From Bradyrhizobium rifense (GTDB lineage Bacteria; Pseudomonadota; Alphaproteobacteria; Rhizobiales; Xanthobacteraceae): DNA of 64,000 nt. Where the stretch lies: contig NZ_VSSS01000050.1 in assembly GCF_008123425.1 (NCBI RefSeq), positions 62,001-126,000 of the forward strand, read 5' to 3'. The notes under the pieces were generated by a model. That model was not told the origin of the DNA and made no database searches. It saw nothing but the letters and a program-made list of their open reading frames with translations. Numbering within the stretch: the stretch's first letter is position 1; the number at the start of each line of letters is the position of its first letter. Below, one piece after another: positions 44,922-54,085 of this stretch. A program made the position numbers and the translations under genes.

Positions 44922-45710
44922 TCAGTTTTGGTAGTAATAATTGCGCGGCTGATAATACTGCCGGGGCTGCTGCTGCTGATAGTAGTAGCCCTGCTGGCCA
45001 TAGGCCGGGTCGTAGCTCGGCTGTGGTTGCGGCAGCTGCTGGTAGACCTGCGCGCCATTGGGGCGGTTGATCGGGCGCGGCGCCGGGTAGCGTGCGCCAG
45101 TGTCGCTGCCGTCGGCGGGATAGATGTAGTTGTCGTCCTGCTGCATGTAGCGGCGGGCGGGCTGCATCGGCGGCGTCAGATTCACGGGATCGCCTGTCGT
45201 CGCGTACTGCTCCTCAGCTGGCTGCTGCGCGCGGGCCACCGCATTGTTGGTCCGGACGCGCGGGTTGCGGGCCAGCGCCACCTGCGCCGAGCCGGTCAGC
45301 GTCACCGTGGTGTTGAGCACGCCCTGCTCCTGCACCAGCGCGTAGAGCGTCGAGGCGTTCTGGCGCGACAGCCGCACGCAGCCATGCGAGGCGGGCGTGC
45401 CCAGTCGTCCGACCGAGTCGGTGCCGTGGATGGCGTGCCCGACCTTGGTGAAGAAGATCGAGTGCGGCATCGGCGCGTCGTCGAATTCCTTGGAGTAGTG
45501 ATCCTCTTCCATGCGGAAGGCGCGGAACGAGCCGGCCGGCGTTTCGCGCGAGGGGATGCCGGTCGACACCGGCCAGTGGTAGCGGGTGACGCCGTCGACC
45601 ACGACGGTCATCTGCTGATTGTCCTTGTCGACGGTAATGTCGACCTTGGCCTGCGCGGTGCCCGCGCTCAAAAGCATCAGGGACATAAACGCAATGAAAA
45701 ACGAACGCAT
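44922..45710 (-). CDS. L,D-transpeptidase (YkuD) with Q/Y-rich tail
   Basis: A 262-residue exported enzyme. Signal peptide MRSFFIAFMSLMLLSAGTAQ, then a YkuD domain (about 24-140) with IHGTDSVGRLGTPASHGCVR; the catalytic residues are His109, Gly110, Cys111. Such enzymes form 3-3 crosslinks in peptidoglycan or attach proteins to it, and rhizobia rely heavily on them. The C-terminal 120 residues are low complexity, ending in a stretch rich in Tyr, Gln and Pro (for example YYYQQQQPRQYYQPRNYYYQ). It converges with the M28-like gene with a two-base gap. Confidence 0.93.
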   Translation of the reverse strand: MRSFFIAFMSLMLLSAGTAQAKVDITVDKDNQQMTVVVDGVTRYHWPVSTGIPSRETPAGSFRAFRMEEDHYSKEFDDAPMPHSIFFTKVGHAIHGTDSVGRLGTPASHGCVRLSRQNASTLYALVQEQGVLNTTVTLTGSAQVALARNPRVRTNNAVARAQQPAEEQYATTGDPVNLTPPMQPARRYMQQDDNYIYPADGSDTGARYPAPRPINRPNGAQVYQQLPQPQPSYDPAYGQQGYYYQQQQPRQYYQPRNYYYQN

Positions 45711-45741
45711 TTGAATTCCGGCCTCCGGCCTGTTCGCGCTA

Positions 45742-45790
45742 GAGTATGATCCGGAAAAGTGTGTAGCGGTTTTCCGAAACGATCATGCTC
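45742..45790. repeat. Dispersed palindrome (ATGATCCGGAAAA type)
   Basis: GAGTATGATCCGGAAAA at 45742-45758 pairs imperfectly with TTTTCCGAAACGATCATGCTC at 45770-45790. I recognise this as a common short interspersed repeat of Bradyrhizobium and Rhodopseudomonas. It lies in the 361-base gap 45711-46071, upstream of the transpeptidase; the rest of that gap shows no supported gene. Confidence 0.75.
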
Positions 45791-46071
45791 AAACAATAAC
45801 ACCGCGGCTCTCCGTCCCCCGGCGTGCACTATGCCTGCAATCCGGCTTTCGTTCCAGCGGGCTGCCCACCCATCGTTAACGTCATGCCGGGCGTAAGCAA
45901 GGCCGCTTTGTGCCGCGCCGGCTCTGGCGATGCTGACATTTTCGCGAGCGGAAGCTTGCGTTCACGACGCCGACAATTCGTCACAAAGGCGCAACCATTT
46001 GGCCGCTTCGGGCGTTGAACACGGCCTACCAATTGGCGGCTGTCGCCGCCGTCTACTCCCGGGGACTCAAG

Positions 46072-46395
46072 ATGAACAAAGCTCGTATCGCCGCCGCGCA
46101 GTTGCCGGCGGGTCTACCCGTCCGCCTGCTCTTCGCGGGCGCCGCCGTCCTTCTTGCCCTGACTTGCCTGCCGCAAGCCAGCCACGCCCAGGGCATCGTG
46201 CGTGGCGCCCAGGAGGGTTCTTACGAGGGTAACCGGATTGCCGGTCCTGTGGGCGGTGCGGTCGGAGGTGTCGTCGGTGCCGGTGTCGGCGGCGCTGTGG
46301 GCGCCGTCGATGGTATTCTGGGCATTCCCTACCACGGCCATCGCCATTGCCGCGGGTACTACGACGGCTATCACCACTTCCGCTGCTACAGGTAA
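46072..46395 (+). CDS. Small exported glycine-zipper protein
   Basis: A 107-residue protein with a signal peptide (hydrophobic LLFAGAAVLLALTC, cleavage likely after SHA) and a glycine-zipper segment AGPVGGAVGGVVGAGVGGAV, then a short His/Tyr/Cys-rich tail (YHGHRHCRGYYDGYHHFRCY). Such small proteins are widespread in rhizobia; glycine zippers favour membrane insertion or oligomers, and the His-rich end could bind metal. No function is established. The ATG at 46072 (MNKARIAAAQ) gives a normal signal peptide. Confidence 0.75.
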   Translation: MNKARIAAAQLPAGLPVRLLFAGAAVLLALTCLPQASHAQGIVRGAQEGSYEGNRIAGPVGGAVGGVVGAGVGGAVGAVDGILGIPYHGHRHCRGYYDGYHHFRCYR

Positions 46396-46400
46396 CAGGC

Positions 46401-46436
46401 GGTCATTCCGGGCGCGCGGAGCGCGCCTGAAATGAC
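46401..46436. terminator. Palindromic repeat acting as convergent terminator
   Basis: GGTCATTCCGGGCGCGC pairs with GCGCGCCTGAAATGACG around GGA. It fills the gap between the convergent glycine-zipper and ABC permease genes. It belongs to the same TCATTCCGG family as the element at 29990-30028. Confidence 0.6.
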
Positions 46437-46438
46437 GA

Positions 46439-47196
46439 TCAGTTCTTCAGCCGATACCCGGTCCGGAAAATCCACCAGATCACGGCGAGGCAGATCACCA
46501 GGAACGCCAGCGTCATGCCGATGCTGACGGACACGCTGACGTCGGCGATCTCATAGAAGCTCCAGCGGAAGCCCGAGATCAGGTAGACGACCGGGTTGAG
46601 CAGCGCCACCGTCCGCCAGGTCGGCGGCAGCATGTCGATGGAATAGAAGCTGCCGCCGAGGAAGGTCAGCGGCGTCACCACCAGCATCGGGATCATCTGG
46701 AGCTTTTCGAAGCCGTCGGCCCAGATGCCGATGACGAAGCCGAACAGGCTGAACGTCACCGCCGTCAGCACCAGGAAGGTCAGCATCCAGACCGGATGGT
46801 GGATGTGCAGCGGCACGAACAAGCCGGCCGTGGCGAGGATGATCAGGCCCAAAATGATCGACTTGGTCGCGGCGGCACCGACATAGCCGAGCACGATCTC
46901 GACATAGGAGATTGGTGCGGAGAGAATTTCGTAGATCGTGCCGGTGAATTTCGGGAAGTAGATGCCGAACGACGCGTTGGCGATGCTCTGGGTCAGCACC
47001 GAGAGCATGATCAGGCCCGGCACGATGAAGGTGCCGTAGCTGACGCCCTCGACCTGGCTGATGCGCGAGCCGATGGCAGCGCCGAACACCACGAAATAAA
47101 GCGAGGTCGAAACCACAGGCGAGACGATGCTTTGAAACAGCGTGCGCCAGGTGCGCGCCATTTCGAACAGATAGATGGCGCGAACGGCGCGGTAAT

Positions 47197-47200
<4 letters not shown>
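46439..47200 (-). CDS. ABC-2 type transporter permease
   Basis: A 253-residue, six-helix ABC-2 permease. It starts MNYRAVRAIYLFEMARTWRT, typical of the YadH/NodJ group, and contains FIVPGLIMLSVLTQSIANA and SGFRWSFYEIADVSVSVS. It partners with the ATPase encoded just upstream, whose stop overlaps its start by four bases. Together they make an exporter in the inner membrane; the substrate cannot be told. NodJ itself is excluded by context (no nod genes). Confidence 0.9.
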
Positions 47201-48120
<920 letters not shown>

Positions 48121-48399
48121 GGTGGCCGGTGGGGTGGGGAGGGAGGCGCTGGAACCCGCACCCTGTCGGGCGGAGAGCAGCGGAGACCTGAAATAGGAAT
48201 GGCCTTGCCCGGTCGCAATTGCTGAGAGAAAAATGGTCTCAAAACAGGCACTTCAAGGGCAGGTTTCGGGCAGGTGTTGCGGGATGGTCACGGATTGCGG
48301 CTAAGATCGCAGTTCACGCGGCTCTTTGTTGCGTCTGCGAGCAGGCCGTGGCTACGATTCCGGCCAGTCGCGAAGCGTATGTCCCCAGGGAAACAATCG

Positions 48400-49119
48400 A
48401 TGAGACTGAACGGCCGTCACACCGCCGGCGCAAGCCAATTGCCCGCCCTCCGCGTGTGGGCGATCTGCCTGCTCCTGCTGTCAGCTGTTGCCATGAGCCC
48501 GGCCACCGCCAAGGCGGCGCCGAGCCAGACTGCGGCCCAGACCACCCATGTCTACCTGCTGCGCGGCGTGCTCAACATCTTCTCGCTCGGGCTTGACACG
48601 ATCGGCGCCCGCCTCCAGGCGCAGGGCATCCCGGTGACCGTCGCGAACTTCGTGTCCTGGTCCTCGCTCGCTGACGAGGCCGCGACTGCCTACAAGGCCG
48701 GCCGTATCAAGACCATCGTGCTGGTCGGTCATTCCTCGGGCGCGACCGCGCTGCCGGACATGATCGCCAAGCTCAACCAGCTCGGCGTGCCCGTGAAGCT
48801 CGCGATTGGGCTCGACTCCGTGTTCAAGACCAAGCTGTCGACCGGCGCCGAGCGCTACATCAACATCTATATCGGCGACGGTCCGGGTGAGCCGGTGCGG
48901 GCCGCGAACGGCCTGCGCGGCAAGCTCGACAATGTCGACGTGCGCGGCAGCGGCGTCGGCCACATCACCATCGACAAGAACGAGGCGATCCAGCGCCGCG
49001 TCATCGCCGAGATCGACGCCGCGATCGCCCGTTCGCGCGGTCCGGCTGGGCCGGTCGCCGAACCCGGCGCGCCGCGGGCGGCGCACTCGGCGGCGGCAAC
49101 GGCGCCGGCGAGGAACTGA
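48400..49119 (+). CDS. Exported lipase-like alpha/beta hydrolase, paralogue 1
   Basis: A 239-residue protein with a signal peptide (VWAICLLLLSAVAMSPATAK). The mature part starts with HVYLLRGVLNIFSLGLDTIG and has the nucleophile elbow TIVLVGHSSGATALPDM (GHSSG). The C-terminus keeps HITIDKN, which may supply the catalytic histidine. It is clearly related to the protein at 60140-61081 (IYLFRGAMGPFFSTGMDRL, VLIGHSMGG, HINIEKSD), with no LysM domain here. The tail is Ala/Pro-rich. The substrate is unknown; a lipid or thioester is possible. I chose the ATG at 48400; 48379 and 48274 are in-frame options. Confidence 0.7.
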   Translation: MRLNGRHTAGASQLPALRVWAICLLLLSAVAMSPATAKAAPSQTAAQTTHVYLLRGVLNIFSLGLDTIGARLQAQGIPVTVANFVSWSSLADEAATAYKAGRIKTIVLVGHSSGATALPDMIAKLNQLGVPVKLAIGLDSVFKTKLSTGAERYINIYIGDGPGEPVRAANGLRGKLDNVDVRGSGVGHITIDKNEAIQRRVIAEIDAAIARSRGPAGPVAEPGAPRAAHSAAATAPARN

Positions 49120-49207
49120 AGCCTTCCGCCTGCAACGGCTGACTTCATCATGCCGCCGTCGACTTGATTGTCGGCGGCGGCATTGTCTTATGTGGGTGGC
49201 GAAAGTG

Positions 49208-49669
49208 CTATCGCCGCACCGGCTGCGCGTCGAGACAGGACTTGTACTGTGCGGGAGTCAGCAGGCTGCGTACGCAACCCGTCGCCCGTGCCTCTTCGCA
49301 ATCCGCAGCACTCAGATCATCGCGGACCGTGCCGTTGAGGACGCAGCTGGCGCGCTTGTTCTGGTTTGCCGCGAGGCAGTTGGTGTATTGCTGCGGCGTC
49401 AGCATATGCCGCACGCAGCCCGTTCGCTGGGCCTCCAGGCAATCGTCGTCCGAGATGTCGTCGCGCCGGACGCTCGCGATCAGGCAAGTTGCATGTGCCG
49501 GCGTCGCGGTCGCAATCGAAAGACCCGCAATGCCGATCAATCCCGTCGCGGGGAGGCCGATCGAGCTGACGCTGATTGTGATGGCCGTGACCGCCGCGAT
49601 GGTGGCCTGAATGAGGGTCTTCAGTGCGAGCGAAAGCGACCTTGGATACGTTCCGACGGCGCATTTCAT
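49208..49669 (-). CDS. Exported Cys-rich protein with duplicated 47-residue unit
   Basis: A 153-residue protein. An N-terminal hydrophobic stretch (AAVTAITISVSSIGLPATGL...) serves as a long signal or anchor ending near AHA. The mature part is two tandem units of about 47 residues: the first runs from CLIASVRRDDISDDDCLEAQ, the second from CVLNGTVRDDLSAADCEEAR. Each unit has four cysteines in the order C, DC, TGCVR, CL, and a conserved LTPxQYxxCL. Paired disulfides are likely. I do not know the family. The ATG at 49669 has AGGAG upstream. Confidence 0.7.
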   Translation of the reverse strand: MKCAVGTYPRSLSLALKTLIQATIAAVTAITISVSSIGLPATGLIGIAGLSIATATPAHATCLIASVRRDDISDDDCLEAQRTGCVRHMLTPQQYTNCLAANQNKRASCVLNGTVRDDLSAADCEEARATGCVRSLLTPAQYKSCLDAQPVRR

Positions 49670-49919
49670 GTCGTGATCTCCTCGTGACGTTGAGCCGCGC
49701 CAGTCCTGGTTTTCAGGATTTTGACGTTCAGCGTGCGGTTCAAGGTAGCGAGAGACATGAGGCGCGCGTGTGAGATGGCTCATAGGGCCCATCACCTGCG
49801 CGTGAGGACTTTTTGAACGAGGCGCCAGATCGACGACGCAACCTGGCGGCAAGGGCAGGGATATCGTCGTGGCAAGGTCAATACGGGCGGAGCGACAGGG
49901 ATGATCACTCGCCACATGG

Positions 49920-49950
49920 AAAAAGGGCACGCCGGGGAAGCAGCGTGCCC
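49920..49950 (-). terminator. Intrinsic terminator for the PRC-barrel gene
   Basis: Read on the minus strand, GGGCACGC (49950-49943) pairs with GCGTGCCC (49932-49925) and is followed by TTTTT (49924-49920). It lies 25 bases after the stop of the gene at 49976. The 306-base stretch 49670-49975 otherwise holds no gene. Confidence 0.88.
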
Positions 49951-49975
49951 TGTCAAAACCTCGATCGGGTCAGAT

Positions 49976-50368
49976 TTACTTCTTCTCGGGCACCCAGGTA
50001 GTGCTCGCCTTGTCGTATTTGAAGCCCGGCGCTTCCTTGAGGGTATCCTTCGTCTCGTCGATGGTAAGCCACCATTTGTCGTTCTTCTTGGCGGTCTTGA
50101 CGGCGGTGAAGGGCACGATGACGTCCTTTTCACCGGCGCCCAGGAATCCGCCGACGCCGAGCACTAGCCCGGTGATCTTGCCGGACTTGTCGACGAGCAC
50201 GTCGTCGACGTCGCCGATCTTGCTTTCCTTGGGATCGTAGACGGCCTGCTTGTAGTAGTTGGTCACCGTCCAGCTTTCCGTCGGCCCCGATTTCATCGTT
50301 GTCGTCGCTGCATGAGCCGCGGTCGCGGCGGCAACCGCGAGAGCACATGTCAAAACCAGCTTCTTCAT
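49976..50368 (-). CDS. Exported PRC-barrel domain protein
   Basis: A 130-residue protein with signal peptide MKKLVLTCALAVAAATAAHA and one PRC-barrel domain (about 35-105), recognisable from VTNYYKQAVYDPKESKIGDV, then DDVLVDKSGKITGLVLGVGGFLG and KDVIVPFTAVK. PRC barrels bind partners in RNA processing and photosynthetic reaction centres; exported single-domain forms are common in rhizobia and have no set role. Start 50368 is supported by GAGGAGG upstream. A clear terminator follows. Confidence 0.85.
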   Translation of the reverse strand: MKKLVLTCALAVAAATAAHAATTTMKSGPTESWTVTNYYKQAVYDPKESKIGDVDDVLVDKSGKITGLVLGVGGFLGAGEKDVIVPFTAVKTAKKNDKWWLTIDETKDTLKEAPGFKYDKASTTWVPEKK

Positions 50369-50502
50369 TTGGTCCTCCTCAACCATTGATGTGGTGCCAA
50401 CGGGAGGTTCTGGCAAAGGTTCCTCCACGGTCCCCACCGGAACCCGGCGTCTAATCTGGTGTTGTTGCAGCGTGACGCTTCGCCTTGTTGGGACCATAGC
50501 AC

Positions 50503-51492
50503 GTGAAAGAATTTCAGTGTCCGTCGTGCCGACAGCCTGTCTCGTTCGAGCACGTCGCGTGCGCGAATTGTGGGATCCTGTTGGTGTTCGATGCTCCGCG
50601 CATCGACATGAGAAGGCTCGCGTCCAATCAGGCCTGCCGTAATCGCGAGATCATCGGTTGCAACTGGTGTGTCGAGGGTGCGGATTGGTATTGCGGATCC
50701 TGCCGCCTCACGCGCACCATCCCGCACCTCGGCAGCGCCAGGAACATCATGCTCTGGCGGCGCGTGGAGGAAGCCAAGCGCCGCCTGCTCTACGATCTCA
50801 GTCGGCTAGGACTTCCACTCAAATCCCGCAGCGGTGAACAGGTGGGGTTCGATATCCTCTCTGATCAGATCAGTCCGATCCTGACGGGGCATCTTTCGGG
50901 TGTGATCACACTCAATCTCGCAGAAGCCGACGATGTCGAGCGCGAGGCCCGTCGTGTTGCATTCCGGGAGCCGTACCGCACGCTGCTCGGACATTTCCGG
51001 CATGAGATCGGCCACTTCTACTGGGACCTGCTGGTCAACAGCACGAGTTTCCAGGCGCCGTTCAAGTTGATCTTCGGCGACGATTCGCAGGATTATCAGG
51101 GCGCGATCAACAGCTACTATAACCGAAGCGATCGTTCATACGACCGGAGCGGCTTTATCAGCGAATACGCAACATCCCATCCCTGGGAGGATTGGGCAGA
51201 GACCTTCGCGCATTTTCTCCACATCGTGTCGACGCTCGACTCGCTTGCCGGTCTGCCGTTGTCCCTGGACGAGCGCGCCCGGCAGACCCTGACCGATCCC
51301 TATCTCGAGAGCGACTTCGAGGCGCTGCTGGCGTTGTGGATGCCGTTGTCCCGCGGCATTAATGAGCTGAACCGCTCGCTCGGGATGAGCGATGCCTATC
51401 CGTTCGACATATCGCCGGCGGTGAAAGGCAAGCTCCATCTCGTGCACATGGCGATCAGCGCATTCCGCGAGCAGCAGAGGTTGGCGGCGTAA
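50503..51492 (+). CDS. Zinc-ribbon metallopeptidase (Peptidase_Mx / COG4307-like)
   Basis: A 329-residue protein beginning with a GTG at 50503 (MKEFQCPSCRQPVSFEHVAC). It has two four-Cys zinc ribbons (Cys6/9/20/23 and Cys53/56/64/67), then a catalytic domain with RHEIGHFYWDLL (HExxH, His167, Glu168, His171) and HPWEDWAETFAHFLHI, where a Glu or His probably gives the third ligand. This layout matches the putative zinc-binding metallopeptidase family I know as COG4307/Peptidase_Mx. No signal peptide is seen, so it is cytoplasmic. Substrate unknown. Confidence 0.85.
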   Translation: MKEFQCPSCRQPVSFEHVACANCGILLVFDAPRIDMRRLASNQACRNREIIGCNWCVEGADWYCGSCRLTRTIPHLGSARNIMLWRRVEEAKRRLLYDLSRLGLPLKSRSGEQVGFDILSDQISPILTGHLSGVITLNLAEADDVEREARRVAFREPYRTLLGHFRHEIGHFYWDLLVNSTSFQAPFKLIFGDDSQDYQGAINSYYNRSDRSYDRSGFISEYATSHPWEDWAETFAHFLHIVSTLDSLAGLPLSLDERARQTLTDPYLESDFEALLALWMPLSRGINELNRSLGMSDAYPFDISPAVKGKLHLVHMAISAFREQQRLAA

Positions 51493-51508
51493 CGCATCGG
51501 ACCCCGCG

Positions 51509-52321
51509 TCAGCGAGGCCGGGCGGCGGAGGGCACGAATCCGGTTTCACGGCACACGGATTTCGCCTCGCCGCCGTCCATGCGCAGTACCGTGCCGGTCA
51601 TCCATCGTGCCTGCGGCGAGACGGCAAATGCAATGAGCTCGGCGATCTCGCCGGCCTGGCCGAAGCGGGCGATGCCGGCCTGATTGAGCACCAGTCGTTT
51701 CGCGTCGTCGAGCGAGATGTTGCGGGATGAAGCGGCCTTCTCGATCATCCACAATCGGCGACCCGTCATGATCGCGCCGGGCGAGATGCTGTTGACCTGG
51801 ACCCCGTCCGCGATGCCGCGCTCGGCGAATGCCTTGGCCAGGGCTTCGATCGCCGCATTGATGGCTCCGACGGCGGCGGCTCCCGGCTTGGGAATCTCCG
51901 CGGCATTGCCGGACATGAAGACGACGCTGCCCTTGGCCCGCTTCAGCGCATCCCAGGCGCGGATCGTCAGCCGGCGCGCGCCATGAAACTTGAGCGACAT
52001 GCCTGCATCCCACTGCGCGTCGGTCATCTCGAACAGGTCGAGCCCGGCCACCGCGCCGGCGACATTGACGAGAGCGTCAATACGGCCGAAGCGCGCCAGC
52101 GTTTCGCTGACAAGCGTCTCCGCTGCGGCCGCTTCCATGAGGTCAAGGTCGCGCGCCAGCGGCTCGGCGCCGGCCGCCTTGATCTCGCGGCCGACCTCGT
52201 CGAGCTTCTCTGCGCTCCGCGCCGCGATGACGACCGCGCCGAAGTCGGGTGCAAGCCGGATCGCAGTGGCCCGGCCGATCCCGGAGCTTGCGCCAGTCAC
52301 GATAACGACGGCCTTCGTCAT
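51509..52321 (-). CDS. SDR-family protein lacking the YxxxK motif
   Basis: A 270-residue short-chain dehydrogenase-like protein. The cofactor loop VTGASSGIGRATA and the core NVAGAV are present, and the C-terminus (GTVLRMDGGEAKS) is normal. The catalytic YxxxK is missing: the expected place reads PGAAAVGAINAAIEAL, with Val151 for Tyr and Asn155 for Lys. It may bind NAD(P) without standard chemistry or use another mechanism. It is first to the left in a set of minus-strand genes (hydrolases at 52337 and 53270). The ATG at 52321 has GAGGAG upstream. Confidence 0.82.
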   Translation of the reverse strand: MTKAVVIVTGASSGIGRATAIRLAPDFGAVVIAARSAEKLDEVGREIKAAGAEPLARDLDLMEAAAAETLVSETLARFGRIDALVNVAGAVAGLDLFEMTDAQWDAGMSLKFHGARRLTIRAWDALKRAKGSVVFMSGNAAEIPKPGAAAVGAINAAIEALAKAFAERGIADGVQVNSISPGAIMTGRRLWMIEKAASSRNISLDDAKRLVLNQAGIARFGQAGEIAELIAFAVSPQARWMTGTVLRMDGGEAKSVCRETGFVPSAARPR

Positions 52322-52336
52322 GATGATCTCCTCGCT

Positions 52337-53197
52337 CTACCGCAACCGGCCCAGGAAATCGCGAATGCTGGCCGCAATCTCGCTCGCATGCGTCTCCAGC
52401 GCGAAATGACCGGTGTCGAAGAACTGCACCTCGGCATTGGGATTGTCGCGCTTGAACGCCTCGGCGCCGGGCGGGATGAAGAACGGATCGTTCTTGCCCC
52501 AGACCGCAAGGAACGGGGGCTTGTACGTGCGGAAATAGTTCTGGAATGCCGGATAGAGCGCGACGTTGCTCTTGTAGTCGCCGAACAGGTCGAGCTGCAC
52601 GTCGTCTGAGCCCGGCCGCGCCAGATAGAAATTGTCGAGGTTCTGGCCGTCCGGTGACACCAGAGTCGGATCGGGGACGCCATGCGTGTACTGCCAGCGC
52701 GTCGCATCTGGCATGAGGAAGGCGCGCAACGCCTCACGATTGGCGGGTGAGGGATCCTGCCAATAAGCCTTGATCGGAGTCCAGCCGTCACTCAGGCCTT
52801 CCTCATAGGCGTTGCCGTTCTGCGAGATGATCGCCGTGATCCGTTCGGGATGGCTGAGTGCCAACCGAAAGCCGGTCGGCGCGCCATAGTCGAAAACGTA
52901 GACGGCGAAGCGATCGAAGCCGATCACTTCGGTGAAGCGCTCGATCACATGCGCAATGTTGTCGAAATTGTAGATGAAGTCTTTCCGCGAAGGCATGTCG
53001 GACTGGCCGAAGCCGGGAAGATCAGGCGCTACGATGTGAAACTTGTCCGCGAGCAGCGGGATCAGATCGCGGAACATGTGGCCGGCGCTCGGGAAGCCGT
53101 GCAGCAGCAGGAGTTTCGGTGCGCTGGCGGGTCCGGCCTCGCGATAGAACACCTTGAAGCCGTCGACGTCGGTCGTGCGATATCTGGTTGAGGTCAT
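52337..53197 (-). CDS. Alpha/beta hydrolase, haloalkane dehalogenase/epoxide hydrolase-like
   Basis: A 286-residue alpha/beta hydrolase. LLLHGFPSAGHMFRDLIPLL carries the HGFP oxyanion motif. The nucleophile elbow is YVFDYGAPTGFRLA, with Asp in place of Ser, the hallmark of dehalogenases and epoxide hydrolases. The catalytic His is in DTGHFALETHASEI. The substrate cannot be told. I start at the ATG at 53197, with GGAG six bases upstream; a GTG at 53212 is also in frame but overlaps that site. It lies 15 bases upstream of the SDR gene on the same strand, so they form an operon. Confidence 0.88.
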   Translation of the reverse strand: MTSTRYRTTDVDGFKVFYREAGPASAPKLLLLHGFPSAGHMFRDLIPLLADKFHIVAPDLPGFGQSDMPSRKDFIYNFDNIAHVIERFTEVIGFDRFAVYVFDYGAPTGFRLALSHPERITAIISQNGNAYEEGLSDGWTPIKAYWQDPSPANREALRAFLMPDATRWQYTHGVPDPTLVSPDGQNLDNFYLARPGSDDVQLDLFGDYKSNVALYPAFQNYFRTYKPPFLAVWGKNDPFFIPPGAEAFKRDNPNAEVQFFDTGHFALETHASEIAASIRDFLGRLR

Positions 53198-53269
53198 GAC
53201 ATTCTCCGTCACTGGTGATTGCTGTGGTTGCTTTAACGAGACGAGATCCGATGCTCACGCGGTGGCGCG

Positions 53270-53965
53270 CTACTTGCCACTGGCGGCATGCACCGCGTCG
53301 CGAATGATGTCGGCGACAACCCTGGGCGCGGTGACACTCGGCGTGTGATCGACGGAAAGGGCGCGGATGGTCGCTTTCATGCGCTCCGCCATGAAGCGCT
53401 GCGTCTCCGGCACGATCATGCGGTCTTGCTCGGCAATCAGGAACCAGCTCGGGACATCCTTCCAGAGCGGGCGCCCGGCCGGGACCGTGATGCAGTTCAG
53501 AGAGATCGGCCGCTGCACGGCCGCAAGCACGGCGTGATCTTCCCCGGTTGCGTTCTGCGCGAACGCTGCCGCGAAGGCATCCTCGGGCAGCCAGATCAGG
53601 CCATTGTCATCGGGAGCAAGCTTCGGCGCCTGCGGATGCGGGGGCAGGCGGTAGAACACGTCCGCAACCTTCTCGCCTTCGTCAGGCGCAAGCGCCGCCA
53701 CATAGACCAGCGCCTTCACGCGCGCAGGCCTGGCCAGCGCAATGACCGCGCCGGCATAGGCGTGCCCTGCAAGCACGATCGGGCCATCGGTACGATCCAG
53801 GCTGCGGTTAAGGGCTGCGACATCATCCGCAAGCGAGGTCAGCGGTAGCGGTGCCGCCTGCGCCTTGATCCCGTCGGCATCAAGCGCCGTGATGACGCGC
53901 GCCCAACTCGACCCGTCGGCCCACGCGCCGTGGGCCAGGACCACCGTGACATCGCTCTTGGCCAT
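53270..53965 (-). CDS. Alpha/beta hydrolase-fold protein with Ala at nucleophile
   Basis: A 231-residue protein of the methylesterase/EstC-like alpha/beta hydrolase group: VVLAHGAWADGSSWARVI at the N-terminus, VKALVYVAALAPDEGEKV, and a C-terminal VDHTPSVTAPRVVADII with the expected His region. The nucleophile elbow reads LAGHAYAGAVI, so the Ser of GHSYG is Ala69. It is therefore probably not a classical esterase. The start at 53965 has AAGGAGG upstream. It is divergent from the CGNR regulator gene, and the two share an operator-rich promoter region. Confidence 0.85.
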   Translation of the reverse strand: MAKSDVTVVLAHGAWADGSSWARVITALDADGIKAQAAPLPLTSLADDVAALNRSLDRTDGPIVLAGHAYAGAVIALARPARVKALVYVAALAPDEGEKVADVFYRLPPHPQAPKLAPDDNGLIWLPEDAFAAAFAQNATGEDHAVLAAVQRPISLNCITVPAGRPLWKDVPSWFLIAEQDRMIVPETQRFMAERMKATIRALSVDHTPSVTAPRVVADIIRDAVHAASGK

Positions 53966-53979
53966 CGCTGCCTCCTTAG

Positions 53980-54050
53980 TAACCTGTTAAATAGGCTTAA
54001 CAGGGTTACTTCCAAGTTTGATAACTTGTCAATAGCCATTTTACAGGTTA
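53980..54050. promoter_or_regulatory. Two inverted repeats in the hydrolase/CGNR divergent promoter
   Basis: IR1 is TAACCTGTTAA (53980-53990) with TTAACAGGGTTA (53997-54008) around ATAGGC. IR2 is TAACTTGT (54022-54029) with ACAGGTTA (54043-54050). Both use arms of the type TAAC(C)TGT / ACAGG(G)TTA. They lie in the AT-rich 120-base gap between the divergent hydrolase and CGNR genes, so the CGNR protein is the likely binder and may control both. Confidence 0.65.
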
Positions 54051-54085
54051 TGTAGGCGTATTCCTGCCTGGCTGGGGAGCCGCAC

